DNA of 64,000 bases from Fontibacterium sp040404065 (GTDB lineage Bacteria > Pseudomonadota > Alphaproteobacteria > Pelagibacterales > Pelagibacteraceae), in NCBI GenBank assembly GCA_040404065.1, contig JBBAJM010000001.1. One strand, given 5' to 3'. The first letter of the stretch is position 1; every line of letters begins with the position of its first letter. Below, piece by piece: positions 23,843 through 33,469 of this stretch. The notes below the pieces were generated by a model. The model was not told the DNA's origin and did not search any database. It saw nothing but the letters and a program-made list of their open reading frames with translations. The position numbers were made by a program, and so were the translations under genes.

Positions 23843-25204
23843 ATGAGCTTAAACAACGACTTAGCTAAAGATCAAAATCAAAAGACTAATTATAAGCCTA
23901 ATGATCTAGAGGCATTCTGGATGCCTTTTACCGCTAATCAAGATTTTAAAGCAGACCCAAGAATAATTTCAAAATCTAAAGGTATGTACTATTACACTCC
24001 AAATGGAGATAAAATTTTAGATGCAGTCGCAGGTTTGTGGTGTTGTAACGCGGGGCACAACAGAGAAGAGATTGTAAAAGCAATTCAAGAGCAAGCCGCT
24101 GAGTTAGATTTCGTTCCTTCTTTTCAAGCGGGTCATTATAAAGCTTTTGAATTAAGTAATAAGTTAACAGATATTTCACCAGAAAATTTAAACCATGTTT
24201 TTTATAGTAACTCTGGTTCAGAGGCAGTTGAAACAGCTTTAAAAATTGCTTTAGCTTATTTTAGAGCAATTGGACAACCATCAAAAAGAATTTTAATAGG
24301 TCGTGAAAGAGGTTATCATGGAACAGGTTTTGGAGGATTGTCAGTAGGAGGTATAGTTAATAACAAAAAGCAATTTGAAAGATTTTTACCAGATGTTTAT
24401 CATCTTCCTCACACACATAATCTTGAACATAATTCATATTCTAAAGGACAGCCAGCATGGGGAGCTCATTTAGCTGATGATTTATTAAAACAAATTGAAA
24501 AGCATGGCGCAGCTAATATTGCAGCAGTTATTGTTGAACCAGTTGCTGGTTCAACAGGAGTTTTAATTCCACCGGTCGGTTATTTAGAAAAATTAAGAAA
24601 GATTTGTACTGATAATGATATTATCTTAATATTTGATGAAGTGATCACTGGATTTGGAAGATTAGGAAAGTCATTTGCTGCAGATTTTTTTAATATTGAA
24701 CCTGACTTAATGACTATAGCAAAAGGATTGACTAGTGGCACCGTACCAATGGCCGCAACTTTTGTTTCAGATAAAATTTACAAAACTTTTATGAATGGAG
24801 ATCCTAAAACTATTGAATTTTTTCATGGATATACTTATTCAGCACACCCATTAGCGTGTGCCGCTGCAATTGCAACACTTGATTTATATAAGAAAGAAAA
24901 TTTATTAGTTAGAGCATCAGAAATTGCAAAATACTGGGAAGATGCTTTACATTCGTTAAAAGGTACTAGGCATATAATTGATATAAGGAATCTTGGACTA
25001 ATAGGAGCCGTAGAAGTAGAACCAATTTCAGGCAAACCATCAAGAAGAGCATACAATGTTCTTTGTGAAGCTTTTAAAGATCAAAAATTATTTGTAAGAG
25101 TGACGGGAGACATTATTGCATTATCCCCTTCTTTAATTATAAAAAAACAAGAAATAGATTTAATTGTAGAAAAATTAAAAAAGACAATTAATTCTACCCA
25201 ATAA
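23843..25204 (+). CDS. class III aminotransferase, beta-alanine/omega-amino acid:pyruvate type
   Basis: This 453-residue PLP enzyme has the class III fold. It resembles beta-alanine--pyruvate transaminases through FWMPFTANQDFK, LDAVAGLWCCNAGHNREEI and the phosphate-binding SNSGSEAVETALKIA. The PLP-contact FDEVITGFGRLG is near 265-276 and the Schiff-base Lys is in TIAKGLTSG. The amino donor could be beta-alanine, taurine or a related omega-amino acid. It is transcribed divergently from groES. The downstream HAD hydrolase starts 11 nt later, so they may share a transcript. Confidence 0.88.
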   Translation: MSLNNDLAKDQNQKTNYKPNDLEAFWMPFTANQDFKADPRIISKSKGMYYYTPNGDKILDAVAGLWCCNAGHNREEIVKAIQEQAAELDFVPSFQAGHYKAFELSNKLTDISPENLNHVFYSNSGSEAVETALKIALAYFRAIGQPSKRILIGRERGYHGTGFGGLSVGGIVNNKKQFERFLPDVYHLPHTHNLEHNSYSKGQPAWGAHLADDLLKQIEKHGAANIAAVIVEPVAGSTGVLIPPVGYLEKLRKICTDNDIILIFDEVITGFGRLGKSFAADFFNIEPDLMTIAKGLTSGTVPMAATFVSDKIYKTFMNGDPKTIEFFHGYTYSAHPLACAAAIATLDLYKKENLLVRASEIAKYWEDALHSLKGTRHIIDIRNLGLIGAVEVEPISGKPSRRAYNVLCEAFKDQKLFVRVTGDIIALSPSLIIKKQEIDLIVEKLKKTINSTQ

Positions 25205-25215
25205 TATTTAAATTT

Positions 25216-26064
25216 ATGAATAATCCTGTTTTTTTAAGAGGGTTAAATAAAATTTATTCAAGTTTTAATATATTCTTCGTTGATCTTTGGGGTGTAATTC
25301 ATAATGGTGTGCAATGCTATTCTGAGGCTCTAAAAGCATTAAAAAATATAAAAAAAAATAAGAAAATTATACTTATCTCAAATGCACCAAGGCCAAATTA
25401 CGATGTTCAAAAATTTCTAAAAAAAATTAATTTTAGTAAAAGTTTTTATAATTTATTAATTACATCAGGCGATGTAACTCGCTCTTATTTGAAGAATAAT
25501 TATAAAAATAAGTCATTTTATCATCTTGGACCAAAAAGAGACGAAAGTTTATTTAGTAATTTAAGTTTAAAAAAAACTTCATTAAATAAAGCGGATTTTG
25601 TGATTTGCACAGGTGTTAACAATAACAAAGACAGTATTAAAAAATATTATTCAATTTTAAAAAAAATAAATAATAGAAAATTAAAAATGATTTGTGCAAA
25701 TCCAGATTTAATTGTTCATAGAGGAGATAATGTTGAGTATTGTGCAGGTTCTATTGCCAAGCTATATGAAAAAATGGGTGGTAAAGTTCAGTACTTTGGA
25801 AAACCTTATAAATATTTTTATGAGTATATTTTTAAGATTTTAAAAAAAAAATATAAAAAAAAAATTAAAAAAAATAAAATACTTGCGATAGGTGATAATT
25901 TAAATACTGATATTTTAGGCGCAAACAATCTCAATGTTAAGAATTTATTTATAGCAGGTGGTATTCATAAATCTGAATGGAATAATCATAGTATTAATCT
26001 TGCTAAATTTGTGTTCAATAAAAATTTTAAGATTAATTATTTTCAGAATGAACTGACTTGGTAG
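25216..26064 (+). CDS. HAD-superfamily hydrolase, subfamily IIA (TIGR01459-like)
   Basis: The 282-residue protein begins with the HAD nucleophile motif read as FFVDLWGVIHNG (DxWGV in place of DxDGT), typical of the TIGR01459 group found in alphaproteobacteria. Motif II is LISNAPRPN and motif III/IV is AIGDNLNTDILGANN near 225-240. Subfamily IIA members dephosphorylate small metabolites, but the substrate of this group is not established. It sits directly before ribF, with no gap (stop 26064, start 26065). This is the usual neighbourhood, and a link to flavin-phosphate metabolism is only a guess. Confidence 0.85.
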   Translation: MNNPVFLRGLNKIYSSFNIFFVDLWGVIHNGVQCYSEALKALKNIKKNKKIILISNAPRPNYDVQKFLKKINFSKSFYNLLITSGDVTRSYLKNNYKNKSFYHLGPKRDESLFSNLSLKKTSLNKADFVICTGVNNNKDSIKKYYSILKKINNRKLKMICANPDLIVHRGDNVEYCAGSIAKLYEKMGGKVQYFGKPYKYFYEYIFKILKKKYKKKIKKNKILAIGDNLNTDILGANNLNVKNLFIAGGIHKSEWNNHSINLAKFVFNKNFKINYFQNELTW

Positions 26065-26997
26065 ATGAAAATTTATAATAATACTAATTCTGTTAATAAA
26101 AAATTTTTAAATTCTTTTTTAGCAATAGGAAATTTTGATGGTATTCATCTTGGTCATCAAGCACTTCTAAAAAAAGCTTATAATTTTTCAAGAAAGTTTA
26201 AAAAAAGATTTGGAATTTTTACTTTTGACCCGTTACCAAAAGATTTTTTTAGTAAGACTGATAATAGAATTTTAAATACTAATGATAAAGTAGATTTTAT
26301 AAAAAAATTTTGTAAAGATTTTATTATTAAGCAAGATTTTAATTATAATTTTTCTAAGATTAGCCATGAAAACTTTGTTAAAAATATTCTTTTTAATAAA
26401 TTAAAAGTTTCCAATATATTTGTAGGTGAGGATTTTAAGTTTGGATTTAAAAGAAAAGGCAATATTTCTTTTTTAAAACGAGTTTCACGAAAATATAATT
26501 TTAAAATATTTGTAATTAACTTTAGAAAATTTAGAAATCAGAAGATTTCTTCATCTAAAATTAGAGACCTTATTCAATCCGGAAAAATTAGTTTAGTTAA
26601 TAAAATGTTAGGCAGGCCATGGCTGGTTTCTGGAATGGTTATTAAAGGAAAAAAGATTGGAAGAAGAATAGGATTTCCAACGGCAAATATTAAAATTTTT
26701 AATCAAATTAAGCCATTATTTGGGGTTTATGCTGTGAAAATAATTTTTAATAAAGGAACTTATAACGGAATTGCAAATTATGGAGTAAGACCAACTTTTG
26801 GCAAATCTGATCCAGTTTTAGAGGTTAATATTTTTGGAAAAAATCATAATTTTTATAATAAGAATGTTAAAGTTTTATTTATTGATTTTATTAGAAAAGA
26901 GAAAAAATTTGAGAATAGTCAGATGTTAATTCGTCAAATTAAGAAAGATATTAAAATTGCTAAAATTAGTTTAAAAAAAAAATATGTCAGAAATTAA
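26065..26997 (+). CDS. ribF: bifunctional riboflavin kinase / FAD synthetase
   Basis: RibF phosphorylates riboflavin to FMN and adenylylates FMN to FAD. The N-terminal FAD synthetase half shows LAIGNFDGIHLGHQALL (nucleotidyl-transferase HxGH, about 20-36). The C-terminal riboflavin kinase half shows GKKIGRRIGFPTANI (about 196-210) and YNGIANYGVRPTFG. The 310 residues fit the family. The end overlaps the ileS start by 14 nt. The ribF-ileS-lspA order is conserved in many proteobacteria. Confidence 0.95.
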   Translation: MKIYNNTNSVNKKFLNSFLAIGNFDGIHLGHQALLKKAYNFSRKFKKRFGIFTFDPLPKDFFSKTDNRILNTNDKVDFIKKFCKDFIIKQDFNYNFSKISHENFVKNILFNKLKVSNIFVGEDFKFGFKRKGNISFLKRVSRKYNFKIFVINFRKFRNQKISSSKIRDLIQSGKISLVNKMLGRPWLVSGMVIKGKKIGRRIGFPTANIKIFNQIKPLFGVYAVKIIFNKGTYNGIANYGVRPTFGKSDPVLEVNIFGKNHNFYNKNVKVLFIDFIRKEKKFENSQMLIRQIKKDIKIAKISLKKKYVRN

Positions 26998-29728
26998 AAT
27001 AAATCTGCCTGCAACCTCATTTCCCATGAAGGCTAATTTGCCTGCAAAAGAGCCAGAGATAATTAAATTATGGGAGCAAATTAATCTTTACCAAGAATTA
27101 AGATCTAATAGCAAAGGTCGAGAAAAATTTATTTTGCATGATGGCCCTCCCTATGCAAATGGACATATTCATATTGGAACAGCATTAAACAAAATTTTAA
27201 AAGATATTGTTGTAAGATTTAATCAGATGACTGGGAAAGATGCACCTTATGTTCCAGGATGGGACTGCCATGGCCTACCGATAGAATGGAAAGTAGAAGA
27301 AGAGTATAAAAAAAAGGGAAAAAATAAAGATGCAGTCCCAGTTAATGAATTTAGAAAAGAATGCAGAGAGTTTGCGGAACATTGGATCGATATTCAAAAG
27401 CAAGAATTTAGCAGATTAGGTGTTAATGGGGACTGGAAGAATTACTACACTACCATGAGTAAATCTTCCGAGGCTCAAATAACAAGAGAAATTAGTAAAT
27501 TTATAGTTAATGGAGGATTGTACAGAGGGTTCAAACCAGTTTTATGGTCAGTAGTTGAGTCAACAGCATTAGCTGATGCAGAAGTTGAATATTATGATCA
27601 TGTCTCAAATACAATTTATGCAAAATTTTTAATTAAATCTGGACCTGAAAAATTTATTAATAGCAGTGTAGTTATTTGGACGACAACTCCTTGGACTATT
27701 CCTTGTAACAGAGCTTTAGCTTTTAATAATAAAATTAATTACTCGCTTGTAAAAATTAATAATAATGAAAAAATTATTGTAGCAGAAAAATTATTAAACA
27801 AAGTTTTATCAGATTGTGCGATTAAGCAGTATGAAGTTATAGAAAATTTTTCAGGATTAGAATTAAAAAATATTATTTGTTACCATCCATTCAAAGACAT
27901 CGGATATACTTTTGATGTTCCAATGCTTGATGCAGCTTTTGTAAATTTAGAGCAAGGCACAGGAATTGTTCATTGTGCACCAAGTCATGGACCAGATGAT
28001 TATTATTTGTGTTTAAATAATAATATTCAAGCCTTCGATACAATTGATGACAAGGGACATTATACAAAAAATATTATTAAATTTACGGGAATTCATATTT
28101 TTAAAGCAGATGAAATAATTATTAATGAGTTGTCTAATTTATCCAAATTGTTAGGTAGGGATAAATTAAAGCATAGCTACCCGCATTCATGGAGATCTAA
28201 AGCACCATTAGTTCATAGAGCCACACCGCAATGGTTTATTTCTATGGAAACAAATGATCTTAGAAAAAAATCTATAACGGCAATTGGTAATACAAAATTT
28301 TATCCAGCCGTAGGACAAAATAGATTAAAATCAATGATCGAAACAAGACCTGATTGGTGCGTTTCTAGACAAAGAGTTTGGGGTGTGCCTTTACCAATAT
28401 TTATTTCAAAAAAAACAGGAAAACCTTTAACTGATGAAAGAATATTAGAGAATATATCAAAAATATTCGAGGACGAAGGTAGCGATTCTTGGTTTGTAAG
28501 AAATCCACAAGATTTTTTAGGAAAAGATTATAACGCTGCAGATTATGAGCAAGTCAAAGATATCGTCGAGGTTTGGTTTGATAGTGGATCTACCCATAGT
28601 TATGTCTTGGACAAAAGACCCGAACTTTCTTGGCCAGCAAATCTTTATTTAGAAGGATCAGATCAACACAGAGGATGGTTCCACTCTTCTTTGCTAGAAT
28701 CTTGTGGCACCAGAGGAATGGCTCCATTTCAGAGTATTTTATGTCATGGATTTGTTGTTGATGGAAAAGGTCAAAAAATGTCTAAATCTTTGGGAAATGT
28801 AGTTGCACCAGAAGAAGTAATTAAAAATTTTGGTGCAGACATACTTAGATTGTGGGTTGTTGCGTCAGATTATTCAGAAGATTTAAAAATTGATAAAGCG
28901 ATTTTAAATCAACATGCTGAGTCTTACAGAAAAATTAGAAATACTCTTAGATTTCTTTTAGGCAATCTAAATGATAAATTATTAAATGATGATTTTTCTA
29001 AAATAGAATATTTAAAATTATCATCATTAGAAAAATATGTTTTAACTCAGATTTATGATTTAGATTTACGATTTAGAGATTATATAAAATCTTACAATTT
29101 TCATAAAATATATGTTGAGTTATTAAATTTTTGTACTTTAGATTTATCAGCTTTTTATTTTGATATAAAAAAAGATATTCTTTATTGTGATAGTCGGGAT
29201 AGCAAAAGAAGAAATTACTGTTTAGAAGTATTAAATGTTCTTACTAATTTTTTACTCAAATGGTTCTCGCCAATTCTAGCGTTTACAGCAGAAGAGGCTT
29301 ATCAGGTAATTCAAAATAAAGATTCTAAGAGTATTCATTTGCAAGATTTTCCAATTATACCTTTGGTTTGGAGTAATTCTGAGGTTAAAGATAAGTGGAG
29401 CGGAATAAAAAAAATAAAACAAGTTGTTAACGCAGCCATAGAAGATGTTAGAAATAAAAAAATTATTGGTTCTAGTTTAGAAGCTAATGTTTTTGTTTAT
29501 TTAAAAGATGAATATTTAAATCTTATTAAAGAAGAAGACTTGAGTGAGATTTTTATATGTTCAGAAGCTAAGGCGTTAAATTACAACAATCTAAATGATC
29601 TTTTTTCTTTAAAAGATATTGAAGGCGTGGCTGTTAGAATATCTAAAGCTCAAGGAAAAAAATGTCCTCGTTGTTGGAAAATTTTAGAAAATCCATGCGA
29701 TAGAGATATTTGTGGATTAAAAAATTGA
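26984..29728 (+). CDS. ileS: isoleucine--tRNA ligase
   Basis: This 914-residue class I synthetase has the HIGH-type motif PPYANGHIHIGTALNK (about 53-68), the CP1 editing domain with TTPWTIPCNRALAF, the WFDSGSTHS and GSDQHRGWFHSSL blocks and the KMSKS motif. The C-terminal zinc-binding segment reads KCPRCWKILENPCDRDICGLKN in two parts: CPRCW and a second half with only single Cys residues, where the usual CGRC pair is missing its last Cys. It overlaps ribF by 14 nt and ends 1 nt before lspA. Confidence 0.96.
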   Translation: MSEIKINLPATSFPMKANLPAKEPEIIKLWEQINLYQELRSNSKGREKFILHDGPPYANGHIHIGTALNKILKDIVVRFNQMTGKDAPYVPGWDCHGLPIEWKVEEEYKKKGKNKDAVPVNEFRKECREFAEHWIDIQKQEFSRLGVNGDWKNYYTTMSKSSEAQITREISKFIVNGGLYRGFKPVLWSVVESTALADAEVEYYDHVSNTIYAKFLIKSGPEKFINSSVVIWTTTPWTIPCNRALAFNNKINYSLVKINNNEKIIVAEKLLNKVLSDCAIKQYEVIENFSGLELKNIICYHPFKDIGYTFDVPMLDAAFVNLEQGTGIVHCAPSHGPDDYYLCLNNNIQAFDTIDDKGHYTKNIIKFTGIHIFKADEIIINELSNLSKLLGRDKLKHSYPHSWRSKAPLVHRATPQWFISMETNDLRKKSITAIGNTKFYPAVGQNRLKSMIETRPDWCVSRQRVWGVPLPIFISKKTGKPLTDERILENISKIFEDEGSDSWFVRNPQDFLGKDYNAADYEQVKDIVEVWFDSGSTHSYVLDKRPELSWPANLYLEGSDQHRGWFHSSLLESCGTRGMAPFQSILCHGFVVDGKGQKMSKSLGNVVAPEEVIKNFGADILRLWVVASDYSEDLKIDKAILNQHAESYRKIRNTLRFLLGNLNDKLLNDDFSKIEYLKLSSLEKYVLTQIYDLDLRFRDYIKSYNFHKIYVELLNFCTLDLSAFYFDIKKDILYCDSRDSKRRNYCLEVLNVLTNFLLKWFSPILAFTAEEAYQVIQNKDSKSIHLQDFPIIPLVWSNSEVKDKWSGIKKIKQVVNAAIEDVRNKKIIGSSLEANVFVYLKDEYLNLIKEEDLSEIFICSEAKALNYNNLNDLFSLKDIEGVAVRISKAQGKKCPRCWKILENPCDRDICGLKN

Positions 29729-29729
29729 T

Positions 29730-30209
29730 ATGCTGAGTAAAAAAAAATTATATTTATTTATCTCTATATTTATTTTATTTGCAATAGATAGAGTTTCAAA
29801 AATCTTAATTTTAAAAAATCTTTCAAACAATTCTTCTTCAGAAATTTATATTAATTCTTTTCTTAATTTTTCTTTAGCCTGGAACAATGGAATTGGTTTT
29901 GGAATATTACAGATAGAACATTTTTTTTTTTACATGATCATCTCAATAATAATAACTATGATTAATTTTGCTCTTATTTATTGGATGTTGGCTTCATCAA
30001 ATTATTTAGAGTCAATTTTCGTATCTATAATTCTAGGAGGATCTCTCGGAAATTTATTTGATAGATATTATTATAATGCAGTCCCAGATTTTATAGATCT
30101 TCACTATGAGAGTTTTCACTGGTTTACTTTTAATATTGCTGATATTTTTATAACTATTGGAATTATTGGTTTAGTAATAATTGATCTTTTTAAAATAAAA
30201 AAGAAATGA
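29730..30209 (+). CDS. lspA: lipoprotein signal peptidase
   Basis: LspA is an inner-membrane aspartyl peptidase that removes lipoprotein signal peptides after diacylglyceryl transfer. The 159 residues contain four hydrophobic segments. The catalytic Asp pair is in GNLFDRYYYNAVPDFID and WFTFNIADIFITIG, and the family block LAWNNGIGFGIL is present. It overlaps the next gene, itself a predicted lipoprotein, by 4 nt. Confidence 0.95.
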   Translation: MLSKKKLYLFISIFILFAIDRVSKILILKNLSNNSSSEIYINSFLNFSLAWNNGIGFGILQIEHFFFYMIISIIITMINFALIYWMLASSNYLESIFVSIILGGSLGNLFDRYYYNAVPDFIDLHYESFHWFTFNIADIFITIGIIGLVIIDLFKIKKK

Positions 30210-30541
30210 AAAAAAAATTAAGTTTATTCATATTAATAGTCTTATTAAGTTCTTGTGAGAATGTAAGAAAAGGAATGGGAGTTCAAAAAGATGTTCCCGA
30301 TGAATTCTTAATTGAAAAAAGAAGCCCACTAGTAATGCCTCCTAATTTTGATTTATTGCCCCCCGATTCTGTTACTGCTCTAGACAACAAACAAGATGTA
30401 AAAAAAGATGAGAAAGATAGTTTAAAAGAAATGTTTAATAAAAATTTAGAGAGCAAGGAAAAAGAAAAGAATATTGAATCTAATAAGAAAGAAATTAGTA
30501 CTGGATCTTTAGAAAAAAGTATTCTTGATAAGGTTAGATAG
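30206..30541 (+). CDS. DUF3035-like lipoprotein
   Basis: This 111-residue protein starts with a lipoprotein signal peptide whose lipobox is LLSSC (Cys near residue 17). The segment after it, GVQKDVPDEFLIEKRSPLVMPPNFDLLPP, matches the alphaproteobacterial DUF3035 family. The remainder is a Lys/Glu-rich low-complexity tail. It is probably anchored to a membrane, and its function is unknown. It overlaps lspA, the peptidase that would process it, by 4 nt. Confidence 0.82.
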   Translation: MKKKLSLFILIVLLSSCENVRKGMGVQKDVPDEFLIEKRSPLVMPPNFDLLPPDSVTALDNKQDVKKDEKDSLKEMFNKNLESKEKEKNIESNKKEISTGSLEKSILDKVR

Positions 30542-30545
30542 TTTA

Positions 30546-31733
30546 ATGAAAATTAACTTCTTTAATACCGTCAATAAAATTAGCGCGTCTCACAAAAAAA
30601 ATATTAACACATGCTTTAATATTTTTAATGATTTAATTAAAAATAAAGAAAATTTTTTTTTAGATACTTTATCGGATAATTATCAAAAAAATATTCATTT
30701 AAAAAAATTAATTTTAAAAAAAAAATTAAATAAAAATATCCTAATTATAGGAATGGGCGGTTCTGTTCTTGGCTCAAAAATGATTTCTTCTTTCTTTGGT
30801 TTAGATAAAAATTATTTTTTTTTAGATAACTTAAATAAAGAATTAATTAACGACTTAATAAAAAAAGATTTAACTAAATTTTCAATTTTTGTCATATCAA
30901 AATCTGGAACAACTTTAGAAACTTTATCAAATTGTAATATTATTTTAGATAATTTTAAAAAGAAAAAGAAAGATATATCTAAAAATTTTATAATTATTTC
31001 CGAAAGAAATAATGAATTATTTAATTTTGCAAAAAAGAATGACCTCAATTTTTTTGAGCACAATATTAATTTAAGCGGTAGGTATTCTGTTTTATCCGAG
31101 ACAGGTTTATTAATGTTTAATCTTGATTATAAAAAAATTATTCATGGAATTAATTTAGTTTTAAAGAAAGATTTAAAAGATTTTTTAATTAAAAATACAG
31201 CATCCTTGCTAGCTTTAGTTAAAGGGCCTAAAATAGATACTCATGTTTCGCTTATTTATTCAAAAGAATTATTAAATTACGGTTATTGGCATCAACAGTT
31301 ATTAGCAGAAAGCATTGGAAAAAACGGTAGGGATTTTACTCCTATTATATCGGAGTGCCCGAAAGATCATCATAGTATTATGCAGCTTTATTTAGACGGA
31401 AAAAAAAATAAATTTTTTACATTTATTAAAATGATCAATAATAAAAATGATAATTCTATAAAAGACTATTTTAACCAAGGATTAAAAACGGGTAATACCA
31501 TAAATAAGATTATAGATGCACAATTCAATGCAACAATTAATGTTTTTAAAAAAAAATTAATTCCATTTAGAGTTATTCTTGTTGATGCAAATAAACCCAC
31601 AGAAAGCCTTATTTCTTTATTGACCTACTCTATGTTAGAAACCGCCATTTTGTGCAAAGCTTTAAATGTTAATCCCTTTAATCAACCTGCTGTGCAATTG
31701 ATAAAAACAGAAACTTATTCTATTTTAAGTTAA
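30546..31733 (+). CDS. pgi: glucose-6-phosphate isomerase, unusually short
   Basis: Pgi interconverts glucose-6-phosphate and fructose-6-phosphate. I chose ATG 30546 (MKINFFNTVNKISASHKKN, 395 aa). An alternative start at 30525 would overlap the upstream gene by 17 nt. The family blocks are present: GMGGSVLGSKMI, the sugar-phosphate-binding ISKSGTTLET, SGRYSVLSETGLLMF, KNGRDFTPI and the C-terminal NPFNQPAVQLIK. The length is well below E. coli Pgi (about 550). It ends inside the convergent rsmD gene, a 9-nt overlap. Confidence 0.88.
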   Translation: MKINFFNTVNKISASHKKNINTCFNIFNDLIKNKENFFLDTLSDNYQKNIHLKKLILKKKLNKNILIIGMGGSVLGSKMISSFFGLDKNYFFLDNLNKELINDLIKKDLTKFSIFVISKSGTTLETLSNCNIILDNFKKKKKDISKNFIIISERNNELFNFAKKNDLNFFEHNINLSGRYSVLSETGLLMFNLDYKKIIHGINLVLKKDLKDFLIKNTASLLALVKGPKIDTHVSLIYSKELLNYGYWHQQLLAESIGKNGRDFTPIISECPKDHHSIMQLYLDGKKNKFFTFIKMINNKNDNSIKDYFNQGLKTGNTINKIIDAQFNATINVFKKKLIPFRVILVDANKPTESLISLLTYSMLETAILCKALNVNPFNQPAVQLIKTETYSILS

Positions 31734-32291
31734 ATTTAATTTTGCAAAATAAATTTTTGAGACTCCATAAATTCTTTCCTCAATAATATTTAGCTCATCA
31801 TTTACAATATTATTTTCAGAGTTTGTATGAATAACTAATATATTGTTCTTATTAATAATTTTTTTTAGATCATTTATTATATCGTCAATATTTTTGACCT
31901 TAAAAGGAGGATCTAAGAATATTAAATTAGGTTTAATTTTGTTAAATAAATTATTGTTCTTAATTAACAAAACATCCTCATTAATAGCAACGGCACTCTC
32001 ACTTAGGATATTCAAAACATTAAGATTTTTTTTCAAAATTATAAATGCTTCTGAACTTTTTTCAAAAAAAAAAACTTTCTCCACCTCTCTTGATAAACAT
32101 TCTAACCCAAAAGAGCCAGATCCAGAAAAAAGATCTAAAACTATAGAATTTTTAAATTGAAATTGAATTTTATTAGAATGCTGCAGTATATTAAAAATAC
32201 TTTCTTTTACTCTATCTCTCAAAGGTCTTGTAATTAATTTACTAGGAAAAAGTATTTTTTTTCCTTTATATTTTCCTGATATGATCCTCAT
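31725..32291 (-). CDS. rsmD: 16S rRNA (guanine(966)-N2)-methyltransferase
   Basis: RsmD methylates G966 of 16S rRNA in the 30S particle using SAM. The 188 residues begin MRIISGKYKGKKILFP and continue with LITRPLRDRVKESIFNIL, the family signature. The SAM-binding VLDLFSGSGSFGLECLSR is near 50-67 and the catalytic DPPF is in LIFLDPPFKV. Its start overlaps the end of the upstream pseudouridine synthase by 26 nt, so the pair is likely coupled. It converges on pgi with a 9-nt overlap. Confidence 0.95.
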   Translation of the reverse strand: MRIISGKYKGKKILFPSKLITRPLRDRVKESIFNILQHSNKIQFQFKNSIVLDLFSGSGSFGLECLSREVEKVFFFEKSSEAFIILKKNLNVLNILSESAVAINEDVLLIKNNNLFNKIKPNLIFLDPPFKVKNIDDIINDLKKIINKNNILVIHTNSENNIVNDELNIIEERIYGVSKIYFAKLNLT

Positions 32292-33006
32292 ATAGTTCCA
32301 TTTCTTTTTCTTCTGCTTTCTCTATTTTTCCAGGTAGTAATTTTTTAAGTTTAAAGGGTCCATATTCTAAGCGAATAAGTTTGTTAACTTTAAGATTGAT
32401 AGCGGAACATAAATTTCTGATTTCATTATTTTTACCTTCTTGCATCTGGAATTCTAGCCAAGAATTTGCATTCCCTTCTTTTAAAAATTTATATTCAAAA
32501 GGAGCATACCGCACATTTTTTATTTTTATTCCTTTACTAATTTTATTAAGAGCATTTTCATCAATGTATCCATAAACTCTAACTTTATATTTTCTAATAA
32601 ATTTATTTTTAGGTAATTCTAGATTTCTAATAATTTCACCATCGTCCGTTAATAACAAAAGTCCTTCAGAATTAATATCTAGCCTGCCAACAGTTTTTAT
32701 TTTTTTTAGATTAAAAGGCAAAAGCTCATATATAATTGGCCTGTCATCCTGTTTATTTCTGGATGTAATGTAATTTATTGGTTTATAAAATTTCCATACT
32801 TCCATTTTTTTATAAAGATTAATTTTTTGATTATTTAATATTATTTCGTCTTGATCGTTTACAAAAGTAATAGGAGATTTAATAATTTCTTTATTAACAA
32901 TAATTTTATTTTTTAAAATTAATTGCTCTATTTCTCGTCTTGAGCCATATCCTTTGGACGATAAAAATTTAGCTATTCTAGTTTTTTTTTGGTAATCATT
33001 ATTCAT
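32266..33006 (-). CDS. RluB/RsuA-family rRNA pseudouridine synthase
   Basis: The 246-residue protein has an N-terminal S4 RNA-binding domain (TRIAKFLSSKGYGSRREIEQ, about 9-55). A pseudouridine synthase domain of the RsuA/RluB/E/F family follows. Its catalytic Asp is in the motif GRLDINSEGLLLLTDDGE. The 23S versus 16S target is not certain, though an RluB-like role is most likely in alphaproteobacteria. It overlaps rsmD by 26 nt and has only one base between its start and that of the divergent tadA. Confidence 0.92.
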   Translation of the reverse strand: MNNDYQKKTRIAKFLSSKGYGSRREIEQLILKNKIIVNKEIIKSPITFVNDQDEIILNNQKINLYKKMEVWKFYKPINYITSRNKQDDRPIIYELLPFNLKKIKTVGRLDINSEGLLLLTDDGEIIRNLELPKNKFIRKYKVRVYGYIDENALNKISKGIKIKNVRYAPFEYKFLKEGNANSWLEFQMQEGKNNEIRNLCSAINLKVNKLIRLEYGPFKLKKLLPGKIEKAEEKEMELYEDHIRKI

Positions 33007-33007
33007 A

Positions 33008-33469
33008 ATGAATGGTCAGATTGATATTTATACTAATTTACTTTTAAAATTATCAAAAAAAGCTCTTAAGTTGGGAGAACTTCCGGTTAGCGCAATTGTT
33101 GTTAATCCAATTACAAAGAAAGTCATATCAGCTTGCATAAATCAGACTAAAAATAAGAAAAACCCTATTTTGCATGCCGAGATTAACGCTATTACAAAAG
33201 CTTTAAAATTATCAAATTTAGAAAGATTAGATAAATTTGATCTTTATTGTTCATTAGAACCCTGCGCTATGTGCACCTCTGCTATTTCTCTTTCTAGAAT
33301 TAGAAGAGTCTATTTTTGTTTGGAGGACAAAAAATCTGGAGGTTTTATTAGCGGTCCTAAATTGATTTATTCTAAAAATTTACATCATAAACCCAAATTT
33401 TATTATGGTTTTAAAGAGACAGCTTTTTTAGCTTTAATGAAAAATTTTTTTAAAAAAAAACGTAATTAA
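33008..33469 (+). CDS. tadA: tRNA adenosine(34) deaminase
   Basis: TadA converts A34 to inosine in tRNA-Arg(ACG). The 153-residue CDA-fold protein has the zinc and catalytic motif HAE (LHAEINAI) and PCAMCTSAI, plus ARKLGELPVSAIVV-like KLGELPVSAIVVNP at the start. The ATG is one base from the start codon of the divergent pseudouridine synthase, and the 3' end overlaps purD by 4 nt, so the gene has no private intergenic space. The window itself does not contain tRNA-Arg. Confidence 0.93.
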   Translation: MNGQIDIYTNLLLKLSKKALKLGELPVSAIVVNPITKKVISACINQTKNKKNPILHAEINAITKALKLSNLERLDKFDLYCSLEPCAMCTSAISLSRIRRVYFCLEDKKSGGFISGPKLIYSKNLHHKPKFYYGFKETAFLALMKNFFKKKRN

